9,551 bases of DNA, taken from Mailhella sp. Its GTDB lineage: Bacteria > Desulfobacterota > Desulfovibrionia > Desulfovibrionales > Desulfovibrionaceae. The first letter of the stretch is position 1. Every line of letters begins with the position of its first letter. The notes under the pieces were generated by a model. That model made no database searches. It worked only from the letters and a program-made list of their open reading frames with translations, and was not told where the DNA came from. Below, piece by piece: positions 1-4,954 of this stretch. The stretch spans positions 1-9,551 of the forward strand of contig JAHHTE010000071.1 in assembly GCA_020024815.1 (NCBI GenBank), given 5' to 3'. A program made the position numbers and the translations under genes.

Positions 1-36
1 TTTTATTTTATAAGCCTAATGCGTTAAAGTAATTCT

Positions 37-57
37 AAATAATTTGGAAACACACCC
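37..57 (-). repeat. Terminal-repeat copy A (right end of a MITE-like element)
   Basis: This 21-nt stretch ends in AAACACACCC and is followed by TA (58-59). It matches the right terminal repeat of the element at 1389-1761 at 19 of 21 positions (compared with 1741-1761). Its orientation makes it the right end of an element lying to the left, most of which would be outside the window. A longer comparison also shows that 36-64 and the reverse complement of 1380-1408 match over most of 29 bp, including the flanking CTAGTATTT. It could instead be a solo terminal repeat left by decay. Confidence 0.55.
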
Positions 58-77
58 TAGTATTTTTATAAAATAAT

Positions 78-106
78 TTGAATATATCCCTTTAATAAGA
101 CATTAT
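78..106 (+). promoter_or_regulatory. Possible sigma70-type promoter for the lysis cassette
   Basis: TTGAAT (78-83) and CATTAT (101-106) are separated by 17 bp and match the -35/-10 consensus at four of six positions each. A transcript from here would carry the hairpin repeat 100-185 in its 5' leader before the amidase start at 218. Such matches are frequent by chance in DNA this AT-rich, so the call is weak. Confidence 0.25.
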
Positions 107-185
107 TATGCAAAAGAATGTTTGGATTAAAAAGTTTTGAGGGGAGAGTTTGAGAGGGGAACTTTTTCAAAAGTTCTCCTCTCAA
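100..185 (-). repeat. Composite hairpin repeat, copy R1 (partly decayed)
   Basis: This is copy 1 of a two-part repeat also found at 1891-1984 (R2, same orientation) and 1224-1317 (R3, inverted). The 28 bases at 131-158 are identical to 1929-1956. The second part folds as a 17-bp stem (150-166 with 169-185) containing one G-T pair. The first part, a clean 14-bp hairpin in R2, is eroded here to a 5-bp stem (100-104 with 117-121) although ATGCAAAAGA is kept. In R2 and R3 the element follows the 3' end of a convergent gene. Here the gene to the right reads away from it, so R1 has no obvious gene to terminate within the window. Confidence 0.7.
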
Positions 186-217
186 CAACATAAGATATAA
201 AACAAAAAAGGAAAATA

Positions 218-616
218 ATGCGTTTTATTAATAAAATAATAGTACATTGTTCTGCTACAAGAAAAAACCAAGATATTGGAGCAAAAGAAATAGCTCTAGT
301 GCATAAAAAAAATGGTTGGAATGAAATAGGCTATCATTTTGTAATTCGTAGAAATGGGGAAATAGAAGAAGGAAGAAGCCTTGAAAAAATTGGGGCTCAT
401 TGCAAGGGACAGAATAAAAATAGTATTGGAATTTGTTTAGTTGGTGGACTAAATGAACAATTAAAACCAGAAAATAATTTTACCTCTGCACAATTTACAA
501 GTTTGCGTATGCTTATTCAAAATTTAAAAACACAATTTCAAGAGATTACCATTCATGGTCATAGGGAATTTGCAGCAAAGGATTGTCCATGTTTTGAAGT
601 AAAAGATGTCGTATAA
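218..616 (+). CDS. T7-lysozyme-like N-acetylmuramoyl-L-alanine amidase (phage-type endolysin)
   Basis: This 132-aa protein belongs to the amidase_2/PGRP family, zinc amidases that cut the bond between N-acetylmuramic acid and L-alanine in peptidoglycan. It follows T7 lysozyme nearly end to end: VHCSAT near the N-terminus, GWNEIGYHF at 33-41, NSIGICLVGG at 68-77 and HGHREFAAKDCPCFE near the C-terminus. The zinc ligands of T7 lysozyme correspond to H10, H115 and C123, and the catalytic tyrosine and lysine to Y39 and K121, so the active site looks intact. There is no signal peptide, so release to the periplasm would need a holin, which is not seen in the window. AAGGA lies a few bases upstream of the ATG. 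The stop codon overlaps the ribosome binding site of the next gene, so the genes are likely co-transcribed. It is slightly shorter than T7 lysozyme (about 150 aa) at both ends. A prophage, GTA or bacteriocin-release origin is possible. Confidence 0.93.
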   Translation: MRFINKIIVHCSATRKNQDIGAKEIALVHKKNGWNEIGYHFVIRRNGEIEEGRSLEKIGAHCKGQNKNSIGICLVGGLNEQLKPENNFTSAQFTSLRMLIQNLKTQFQEITIHGHREFAAKDCPCFEVKDVV

Positions 617-627
617 GGTGATGATAT

Positions 628-1002
628 ATGATTGAAAGAATAATAATTTTTTTTCGTGGTGGAATAGGGAAACTACTTATAATAGGTATAGTAGCAAGTA
701 GTCTTTATATAATGAAAATGCAATTAGATACTATGCAAGCAAAATTATTGTTAAAAGAACAAGAAATAGCTATTTTACAAAATAAAAATAAACAACAGCA
801 CGAGGCTATTAATAGACTTTTAGCTTTTACGCAAAAACAAGATGAGGTTTTAACAAATTATGAACAAGATAAAGAAAAAATTGCAAAAACATTACAGCAA
901 AAAGAAAATATTATACGCCAATACAATGATGAAAAAAGCCAAAATTGGAAAAAGCAAAATCTCCCTGATACTATTTTATCTGTGCTTAATGCTAAGTCTT
1001 AA
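628..1002 (+). CDS. Rz-like inner-membrane spanin subunit (i-spanin)
   Basis: This 124-aa protein has one N-terminal hydrophobic segment (about residues 13-29, KLLIIGIVASSLYIMKM) followed by a long charged, glutamine-rich region with coiled-coil character to about residue 105. That is the build of phage i-spanins (lambda Rz, P2 LysB type), type II membrane proteins whose periplasmic coiled coil contacts an outer-membrane lipoprotein to fuse the two membranes at lysis. Rz proteins diverge fast, so the call rests on topology, size and context: it follows an endolysin and overlaps a lipoprotein gene in another frame. TAAGGTGA, overlapping the amidase stop, supplies the ribosome binding site six or seven bases before the ATG. 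On sequence alone it would be only an unnamed membrane-anchored coiled-coil protein. Confidence 0.8.
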   Translation: MIERIIIFFRGGIGKLLIIGIVASSLYIMKMQLDTMQAKLLLKEQEIAILQNKNKQQHEAINRLLAFTQKQDEVLTNYEQDKEKIAKTLQQKENIIRQYNDEKSQNWKKQNLPDTILSVLNAKS

Positions 1003-1198
1003 TGCTTGTGCAAATAAAACAGTGTATCAAGAAGAAGTTATTAGTTTAAAACTAAGTAATGTTCTTCTCGAACCTCTTGAAATACCAAGTTTTCAAGGAA
1101 CAACAAATGAAGATTTATTGCTTTATGCTTTAGGTTTAGAAAAACAAGTGCAAATTTGTAATGAGCGTTTAACAAGCATTGCTCATTTATTAGAATAA
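926..1198 (+). CDS. Rz1-like outer-membrane lipoprotein (o-spanin), overlapping the Rz gene
   Basis: The reading frame opens upstream, but the start is placed at the ATG pair at 926/929 because the protein then begins with a lipoprotein signal: MKKAKIGKSK, a hydrophobic stretch and lipobox LNAC (Cys27 when counted from the 929 start). The product is about 90 aa and its mature part about 60 aa. The C-terminal half, with LEPLEIPSFQG then TTNEDLLLYALGLEKQVQICN, resembles the tail of P2 LysC-type o-spanins, which end in a similar acidic/leucine segment with a late QCN/ICN motif. The start lies inside the Rz gene in another frame, a 77-nt overlap that is the classic spanin arrangement. No clear Shine-Dalgarno sequence precedes 926, so translation may be coupled to Rz. 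Together the two products would span the periplasm and disrupt the outer membrane in the last step of lysis. Confidence 0.85.
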   Translation: MMKKAKIGKSKISLILFYLCLMLSLNACANKTVYQEEVISLKLSNVLLEPLEIPSFQGTTNEDLLLYALGLEKQVQICNERLTSIAHLLE

Positions 1199-1223
1199 TT
1201 TTTTCTTGAAGTAAGTTGGTTAG

Positions 1224-1261
1224 TTAGGGGGAGGACTTTTTATAAAAAGTCCTCCCCCTAA
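1224..1261. repeat. Perfect G-rich inverted repeat, first half of repeat copy R3
   Basis: Positions 1224-1242 and 1243-1261 form a perfect 19-bp inverted repeat with no spacer (arms containing GGGGGAGGACTTTTTA). It lies 26 bp after the Rz1 stop codon. No U-tract follows directly, so it would act as an RNA 3'-end stabiliser or as part of a two-hairpin terminator with 1288-1317. The reverse complement of 1224-1317 aligns almost without gaps to 1891-1984, so this is one unit of the composite repeat family. Confidence 0.8.
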
Positions 1262-1287
1262 AACCCTCTTTCAAAAATTTTTATGTT

Positions 1288-1317
1288 AAAAATCCTTTTG
1301 TATGCAAAAGAATTTTT
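1288..1317 (+). terminator. Intrinsic terminator of the lysis cassette (second half of R3)
   Basis: A 13-bp stem with one mismatch (1288-1300 with 1305-1317) closes on a TATG loop and runs into a T-tract (1313-1319). This is a normal Rho-independent terminator for plus-strand transcription from the amidase-Rz-Rz1 genes. The loop and adjacent CAAAAG are shared with the hairpin at 1891-1922, which does the same job for the minus-strand operon. Confidence 0.65.
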
Positions 1318-1470
1318 TTGGGTAATAATATAAAAGTTTACCTATTTATTACTTTAGTAAGGTATGTATATTAAAATAAAAAATACTAGGGTATGTTTCT
1401 AACTTATTTTTTTCTTGTTTATATAACATTTTCTTCTTTATTCTACTATTACATAGTATCACGTTTAATA

Positions 1471-1540
1471 AGGGGCTTCACCCCTTAGACCCGACCAAAG
1501 GGGAAACGAGGGGCAAGCCCCTTGTGTTTTCCCCCTTTGG
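1471..1540. repeat. GC-rich hairpin cluster inside the MITE-like element
   Basis: AAGGGG/CCCCTT pair around CTTCA in the hairpin at 1470-1486. A larger stem pairs CCAAAGGGGAAAC (1495-1507) with GTTTTCCCCCTTTGG (1526-1540), allowing bulges, and encloses an inner hairpin AGGGGC-AA-GCCCCT (about 1509-1522). The GC content contrasts with the surrounding AT-rich DNA. Fold-back structure is typical of MITEs; a structured RNA is also possible, but no known ncRNA family is recognised. Confidence 0.55.
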
Positions 1541-1728
1541 AAACCCAAACGCAAACCCCTTTACGCTCCATACTTTTACGCGAGCTTTGCCCGCTCTAAA
1601 GAATGTCGCTTTTATTCTCATAAATCATAAGTAACTGCTATTTGTTTGGGTTTATGCGGTAGCCGTTGGCGAAGAATAAGCCTTGCGGATAGCGACAGCG
1701 GTTTATGTAGTTTAATTGTGCGTAACTA

Positions 1729-1761
1729 GGGTGTGTTTTTAAATAATTTAGAAACATACCC
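1729..1761. repeat. Short palindrome made of two facing terminal repeats
   Basis: GGGTGTGTTT at 1729-1738 faces AAACATACCC at 1752-1761 around an AT core that is itself near-palindromic (TAAATAATTTA), with TA outside on both sides. It looks like a minimal 33-bp version of the element, or a second left end nested just inside the right end of the 373-bp element. Confidence 0.6.
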
Positions 1762-1811
1762 TAATAATAAGTTATAGAATAAGAAAGTTTTTCTTTTTTG
1801 AAAATGAAAAG

Positions 1812-1862
1812 TAAAATAATTTATATCTTACTAAAATAATTTAAAACATATTAAAATAATTT
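1812..1862 (+). repeat. Three TAAAATAATTT motifs at exact 20-bp intervals
   Basis: The 11-mer TAAAATAATTT occurs at 1812-1822, 1832-1842 and 1852-1862, each 20 bp from the last, with unlike sequence between. A single further copy lies at 69-79. The motif resembles the inner part of the terminal repeats (AAATAATTT). The array lies between the MITE-like element and the terminator of the minus-strand operon. It could be a protein-binding array, a bent-DNA tract or the remains of duplicated terminal repeats. Confidence 0.6.
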
Positions 1863-1890
1863 TGATTATTTATATTTTTTGTGGAAAAAA

Positions 1891-1922
1891 CAAAAGCTCT
1901 TTTGTATGCAAAAGAGCTTTTG
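1891..1922 (-). terminator. Intrinsic terminator of the minus-strand operon (part of R2)
   Basis: A perfect 14-bp inverted repeat (1891-1904 with 1909-1922) closes on a TATG loop. Read on the minus strand it is followed by TTTTTTCC (1890 downward), giving a Rho-independent terminator about 95 bp after the stop codon of the zinc-ribbon/Yip1 gene. On the plus strand no U-tract follows. Confidence 0.75.
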
Positions 1923-1928
1923 GAGTAG

Positions 1929-1984
1929 AAAGTTTTGAGGGGAGAGTTTGAGAGGGAGAACTTTTTCAAAAGTTCCCCTCTCAA
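1929..1984 (-). repeat. Composite hairpin repeat, copy R2 (G-rich half)
   Basis: Positions 1929-1956 are identical to 131-158 of R1, and the remainder differs by a few bases. 1948-1965 pairs with 1968-1984 in a 17-bp stem with one bulged A. It lies 30 bp after the stop of the minus-strand gene ending at 2015 and just before the terminator 1891-1922 in the direction of transcription. R3 has the same order after the Rz1 gene. Confidence 0.75.
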
Positions 1985-2014
1985 AGAATAAATAAAATAA
2001 AAGAACAAAATAAA

Positions 2015-3046
2015 TTATGATTGTAAAGCAGAAATAATAATTGTTGCTTGATTAAAAACAATGAAAAGCCATAAAATAAAGATTGGTGCTAGAGCAAGAA
2101 ATGTTCTTTGCCATGTAAGGCGAAGCGCGTATTTTACCCCTATGAAGATATTATAAATAAACCAAATAAGCCCCACTACACTTCCAAGATATGGCACAAC
2201 ACAAAGAATAAGAGGCGCAGAGGCATAAGCAATAATTCTTAAGGTAAGGGGAAAATCTGCTCGTTCTGGATTAGTAATTCTTATAGCTAAGTATATGAAA
2301 ACAGTATAAATAAGTAACTGTATTATCATAATAAATGGTGTACTTATTATAAGCATTGGAAGTGTTTGCTCTGTAATTAAGTTTTCAATAAGTGTTTGTT
2401 TTTGTGGGTCTATACTTGTTGATTTTAGAATTTCAACAAGATTTGGAGAATAAAGATAACTTACAATAGCTTGAAATAAACCAATGAGAGCATAAAAACT
2501 TGCAGGACGTAAGGAAGAAACTTGACTATGAATAGTGGAAAAGAAATCTTTACCTTTAAACATAACACGTGAAATTGTTTGCACTAATGCACCAAGAATT
2601 CCATAGCGTTCAGGGTGTTCCCATGGAACATCATCAGTTACCATGCGATATTTTTCAGAATTTTTCTTTTCTGCTTGCTCATAGCTTTGATAAACAGGTT
2701 CTTGCAAGGGATTTTCTTTGCTTTCTGGTGTTTTTATTTCATCTTCAGAAAGTGGATCAGGATCTGTTTGATCTGTTTCTTGTTTTTCATTTGTTTGTGA
2801 ATGTATTTCATTTTCACTGGTATTTGTATCTTGTTCTGTATTTTCTGTTGTATTTTCAGTAGATACATTTTGTTCTTGCTCATTTTCTGCTTCAAGACAA
2901 ATTTCAGGGATAAAATCTCCTGTTTCTGGATCTCGAAAACGGAATTTATTTTGACATTTTGGGCAAGTTGCAATAGTTGCAGAATCAGGAATCTGATTTT
3001 TTTCAACTCTGCGTTTAAAATGACATTCAGGGCAAGAAATAAGCAT
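2015..3046 (-). CDS. Zinc-ribbon (MJ0042-type) and Yip1-domain integral membrane protein
   Basis: This 343-aa protein has three parts. Residues 1-40 form an MJ0042-type zinc ribbon with CPEC (C5, C8) and CPKC (C28, C31) as metal ligands. Residues about 50-130 are a low-complexity acidic linker rich in E, T, N and Q, probably disordered. Residues about 134-340 hold a conserved entry (DDVPWEHPERYGILGAL) and four to five hydrophobic segments (about 182-200, 229-255, 268-305 and 315-333), matching Yip1-family membrane domains. The ribbon would face the cytoplasm. Bacterial Yip1 proteins have no settled function; roles in membrane organisation or transport are guesses. It is the last gene of the minus-strand run, 18 bp after hldD, with a modest GAG ribosome binding site, and is followed by a two-hairpin terminator. 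Overlapping ORFs in other frames are shadows of the biased linker codons. Confidence 0.85.
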   Translation of the reverse strand: MLISCPECHFKRRVEKNQIPDSATIATCPKCQNKFRFRDPETGDFIPEICLEAENEQEQNVSTENTTENTEQDTNTSENEIHSQTNEKQETDQTDPDPLSEDEIKTPESKENPLQEPVYQSYEQAEKKNSEKYRMVTDDVPWEHPERYGILGALVQTISRVMFKGKDFFSTIHSQVSSLRPASFYALIGLFQAIVSYLYSPNLVEILKSTSIDPQKQTLIENLITEQTLPMLIISTPFIMIIQLLIYTVFIYLAIRITNPERADFPLTLRIIAYASAPLILCVVPYLGSVVGLIWFIYNIFIGVKYALRLTWQRTFLALAPIFILWLFIVFNQATIIISALQS

Positions 3047-3064
3047 AATATACTCAATTTATTG

Positions 3065-4042
3065 TTAAAGTGTTGAAAGATAAGGGTTATCTGTTAAAAG
3101 ATAATCTTGCACATATTCTTTTACACCTGTTTCAAGGTCTGTAAATTGAATAGGGCAATTTTTTTGTTCAAGCCAAGACATATCAGCTTCAGTAAAATAT
3201 TGGTATTTACCGCGTAATTGTTCTGGCATGGGGATATATTTTACTTTAGTGGGGCGATCCATAGCTGCAAATACTGCATTAGCAAGGCTATTCCACGTTC
3301 TTGCTGTTCCAGTTCCTACATTAAAAATTCCACTAATTGAATTTTGTAAAAACCAAACAATAAGCTTTGCACAATCTTTTACATAAATAAAATCTCTTTT
3401 TTGTCCACCATGTGAATATTGAGGCTTATCAGAACAAAAGAGTTGTAAAAAGCCACGTTCGTTAATAGCTTCCACAGCTTTACACGCTACACTACGCATA
3501 TCGCCTTTATGGTATTCATTAGGTCCATACACATTAAAAAATTTAAGGTTTACAACATCATTAAGGTAATTGTTACGTATGCACCATAAATCAAATAATT
3601 GTTTAGAATAACCATACATATTAAGAGGACGCAATTTTTTAGTAATGTCTAAATTATTACTAAAACCAAGTTCTCCTCCGCCGTATGTAGCAGCACTACT
3701 TGCATTTACAAAGCGTATATTGTTTCTTTTGGCAAAATGAAAAACTTCTTGCGTATAGTGGAAATTATTTTGCATAAGAAATTCAGTATTTTTTTCTGTT
3801 GTACTTGAACAAGCCCCCATGTGGACTATACCTTGTACATTTTTTTTTATTTCATCATTTTGAATTTTCTTTAAAAACTCATCACGATGCATATAATCAG
3901 TATAGCGTAGGCATACAAGATTTTTCCATTTTTCAGAACTTGCCAAATTATCAACAACAAGAATATCTTCAATACCTATGGTATTTAATGCCCAAATAGT
4001 GGCACTACCAATCATTCCTGCTCCACCAGTTACAATATACAT
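3065..4042 (-). CDS. hldD: ADP-L-glycero-D-manno-heptose 6-epimerase
   Basis: This 325-aa member of the extended short-chain dehydrogenase family converts ADP-D-glycero- to ADP-L-glycero-D-manno-heptose, the last step in supplying heptose for the LPS inner core. The N-terminal TGGAGMIG (5-12) is the NAD(P)-binding glycine motif. SSAATYGGG at 115-123 and YGYSK (Y143, K147) carry the catalytic Ser/Tyr/Lys region. FFNVYGPNEYHKGDM (168-182) is a hallmark of this epimerase and includes the second key lysine, K179. QKRDFIYVKD (214-223) is also typical. It is slightly longer than the E. coli enzyme (310 aa). AAGGTG sits eight bases before the ATG and overlaps the stop of the upstream YkgJ-like gene, so the two are co-transcribed. 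The gene implies a heptose-containing LPS; the other hld genes are not in the window. Confidence 0.95.
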   Translation of the reverse strand: MYIVTGGAGMIGSATIWALNTIGIEDILVVDNLASSEKWKNLVCLRYTDYMHRDEFLKKIQNDEIKKNVQGIVHMGACSSTTEKNTEFLMQNNFHYTQEVFHFAKRNNIRFVNASSAATYGGGELGFSNNLDITKKLRPLNMYGYSKQLFDLWCIRNNYLNDVVNLKFFNVYGPNEYHKGDMRSVACKAVEAINERGFLQLFCSDKPQYSHGGQKRDFIYVKDCAKLIVWFLQNSISGIFNVGTGTARTWNSLANAVFAAMDRPTKVKYIPMPEQLRGKYQYFTEADMSWLEQKNCPIQFTDLETGVKEYVQDYLLTDNPYLSTL

Positions 4043-4051
4043 AAAAGCACC

Positions 4052-4726
4052 TTAGTTTGGAATTTTGACAATATTAATACCGTTTGCACTAGGTCTTGCG
4101 GTAAGTTTAAACATAACCATTGTTTGCAATAAAGGACGACCAAAAAGAAAAGGTAATGCTTCTACTGGGGCAGCATTTTTTTCTACAACTAACTCACGAT
4201 AAGAACGGTCAAATTCAACTTTTTCAATGAATTTTTGTTGTGCTTCTTGGTCTTCATCTATTTTAATTGCCCATTCTGCTAATTCTTCATAATTTACAGC
4301 TTCTTCATGGGTTTTAATAAGCTCTACCCACCATGCAGGAGCTTTTATAATTTCGCAAATTTTATCACGTTCTAAGCGAGGTTCATTACTAAGTTGCATA
4401 AGAGCTTCTGGCTCTTTACAGTAAAAAGCACGACATTCAGCAGGGTGTTTTCCATGTAAAAAACAGCGATTATTGGTAGTCAAAAAACGACAAGTCCAAT
4501 CATCAGAACGAGCATTAGCAGCAGGAGCTAATTTTACTAATTCTGATGGTAAGGGAACAAGTCTATTTTTCATATCATCACGTACTAATTCCCCAGCACG
4601 GATAGTTACAACATCTTGAATTTGTATAATATTTTCTTCAAATAAAAAAGCATCTTTTGTGTGTAAAGCTGGCCCGCCTTTTTTACAGCATATACCACAA
4701 TTTACACAGGAAGTATCTTTACTCAT
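4052..4726 (-). CDS. YkgJ-type cysteine-cluster protein (putative zinc/iron-binding)
   Basis: This 224-aa protein starts with the CxxCxxCC cluster (C7, C10, C13, C14) of the YkgJ/PF03692 family and has a second cysteine group, WTCRFL (C79), NRCFLH (C88) and PAECRAFYC (C98, C103). Eight cysteines in this spacing suggest a bound metal or Fe-S centre; the family is named for putative zinc or iron chelation and has no established reaction. The C-terminal half (about 105-224) is not recognised. There is no signal peptide or membrane segment, so it is probably cytoplasmic. Only three bases separate it from the upstream coiled-coil gene, and an AGAAGAACAAGG-like ribosome binding region lies inside that gene's end. 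Its place between the EPSP-synthase-like protein and HldD gives no clear role. Confidence 0.85.
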   Translation of the reverse strand: MSKDTSCVNCGICCKKGGPALHTKDAFLFEENIIQIQDVVTIRAGELVRDDMKNRLVPLPSELVKLAPAANARSDDWTCRFLTTNNRCFLHGKHPAECRAFYCKEPEALMQLSNEPRLERDKICEIIKAPAWWVELIKTHEEAVNYEELAEWAIKIDEDQEAQQKFIEKVEFDRSYRELVVEKNAAPVEALPFLFGRPLLQTMVMFKLTARPSANGINIVKIPN

Positions 4727-4729
4727 ATA

Positions 4730-4954
4730 TTAAAAACCTTGTTCTTCTAGTTTTAATCTACTTATACGAACTCGCCTAAATTCTCTATGTGTTTCCAGCA
4801 TATTACGTTGTTGGGTAAGTTCGTGAATTTCTTTAGCATAGAAGATTTTTTTTTGCATATCTTCTTTTGCCATAAACTCTTTGATAAGACGTGAGCAAAG
4901 CTCACGCCATTCATCAATTTGTTTTATTTCTTCTTCAAGTTCACTAATCGTCAT
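4730..4954 (-). CDS. Small coiled-coil protein of unknown function (74 aa)
   Basis: The frame is open further upstream, but that extension lies wholly within the 3' end of the preceding gene. The ATG at 4954 overlaps the preceding stop (ATGACGATTAG, an 11-nt overlap), the usual sign of translational coupling, so 4954 is chosen. The 74-aa product is highly charged and predicted helical (MTISELEEEIKQIDEW...), with heptad-like hydrophobic spacing and a basic patch (REFRRVRISRLKLEE) near the end. It has no membrane segment or cysteine motif; its only Cys is in ELCSRL. No family is recognised. Coupling to the EPSP-synthase-like protein suggests the two could be partners, but this is only inferred from the overlap. 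Confidence 0.7.
   Translation of the reverse strand: MTISELEEEIKQIDEWRELCSRLIKEFMAKEDMQKKIFYAKEIHELTQQRNMLETHREFRRVRISRLKLEEQGF

Larger units (their letters stand above)
1389..1761. mobile_element. MITE-like non-autonomous element, 373 bp
   Basis: The ends are 21-bp terminal inverted repeats with one mismatch: 1389-1409 starts GGGTATGTTTCTAA and 1741-1761 is its complement ending AAACATACCC. The element is flanked by TA on both sides (1387-1388 and 1762-1763), consistent with a TA target duplication as made by IS630/Tc1-like elements, or part of a TNA target as in some IS5-group elements. It holds no transposase or other ORF. The core (about 1470-1720) is visibly GC-richer than the window and contains strong hairpins. 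A third copy of the terminal repeat lies at 37-57 and an extra inner one at 1729. Calling it mobile is an inference from its structure; no empty site is available for comparison. Confidence 0.55.

Noticed and set aside
860..925. Upstream start of the Rz1-like gene (112 aa)
   Set aside because: It would place a long basic stretch before the lipoprotein signal; the ATG pair at 926/929 gives a normal signal peptide length.
1440..1730. Small coding gene or tRNA in the GC-rich core
   Set aside because: No open frame of useful length with a ribosome binding site, and no cloverleaf with the usual T-loop signature, was seen.
1..2014. CRISPR array among the repeats
   Set aside because: Repeats are few, unlike in length, partly inverted and not separated by unique spacers of equal size; no cas gene is present.
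2569..3076. Open frames overlapping the linker and zinc ribbon of the Yip1 protein
   Set aside because: Low-complexity shadows of the biased E/T/N/Q codons in the real gene.
3799..3999. 66-aa plus-strand frame opposite hldD
   Set aside because: Antisense to a firmly identified gene, no ribosome binding site and no recognisable motif.
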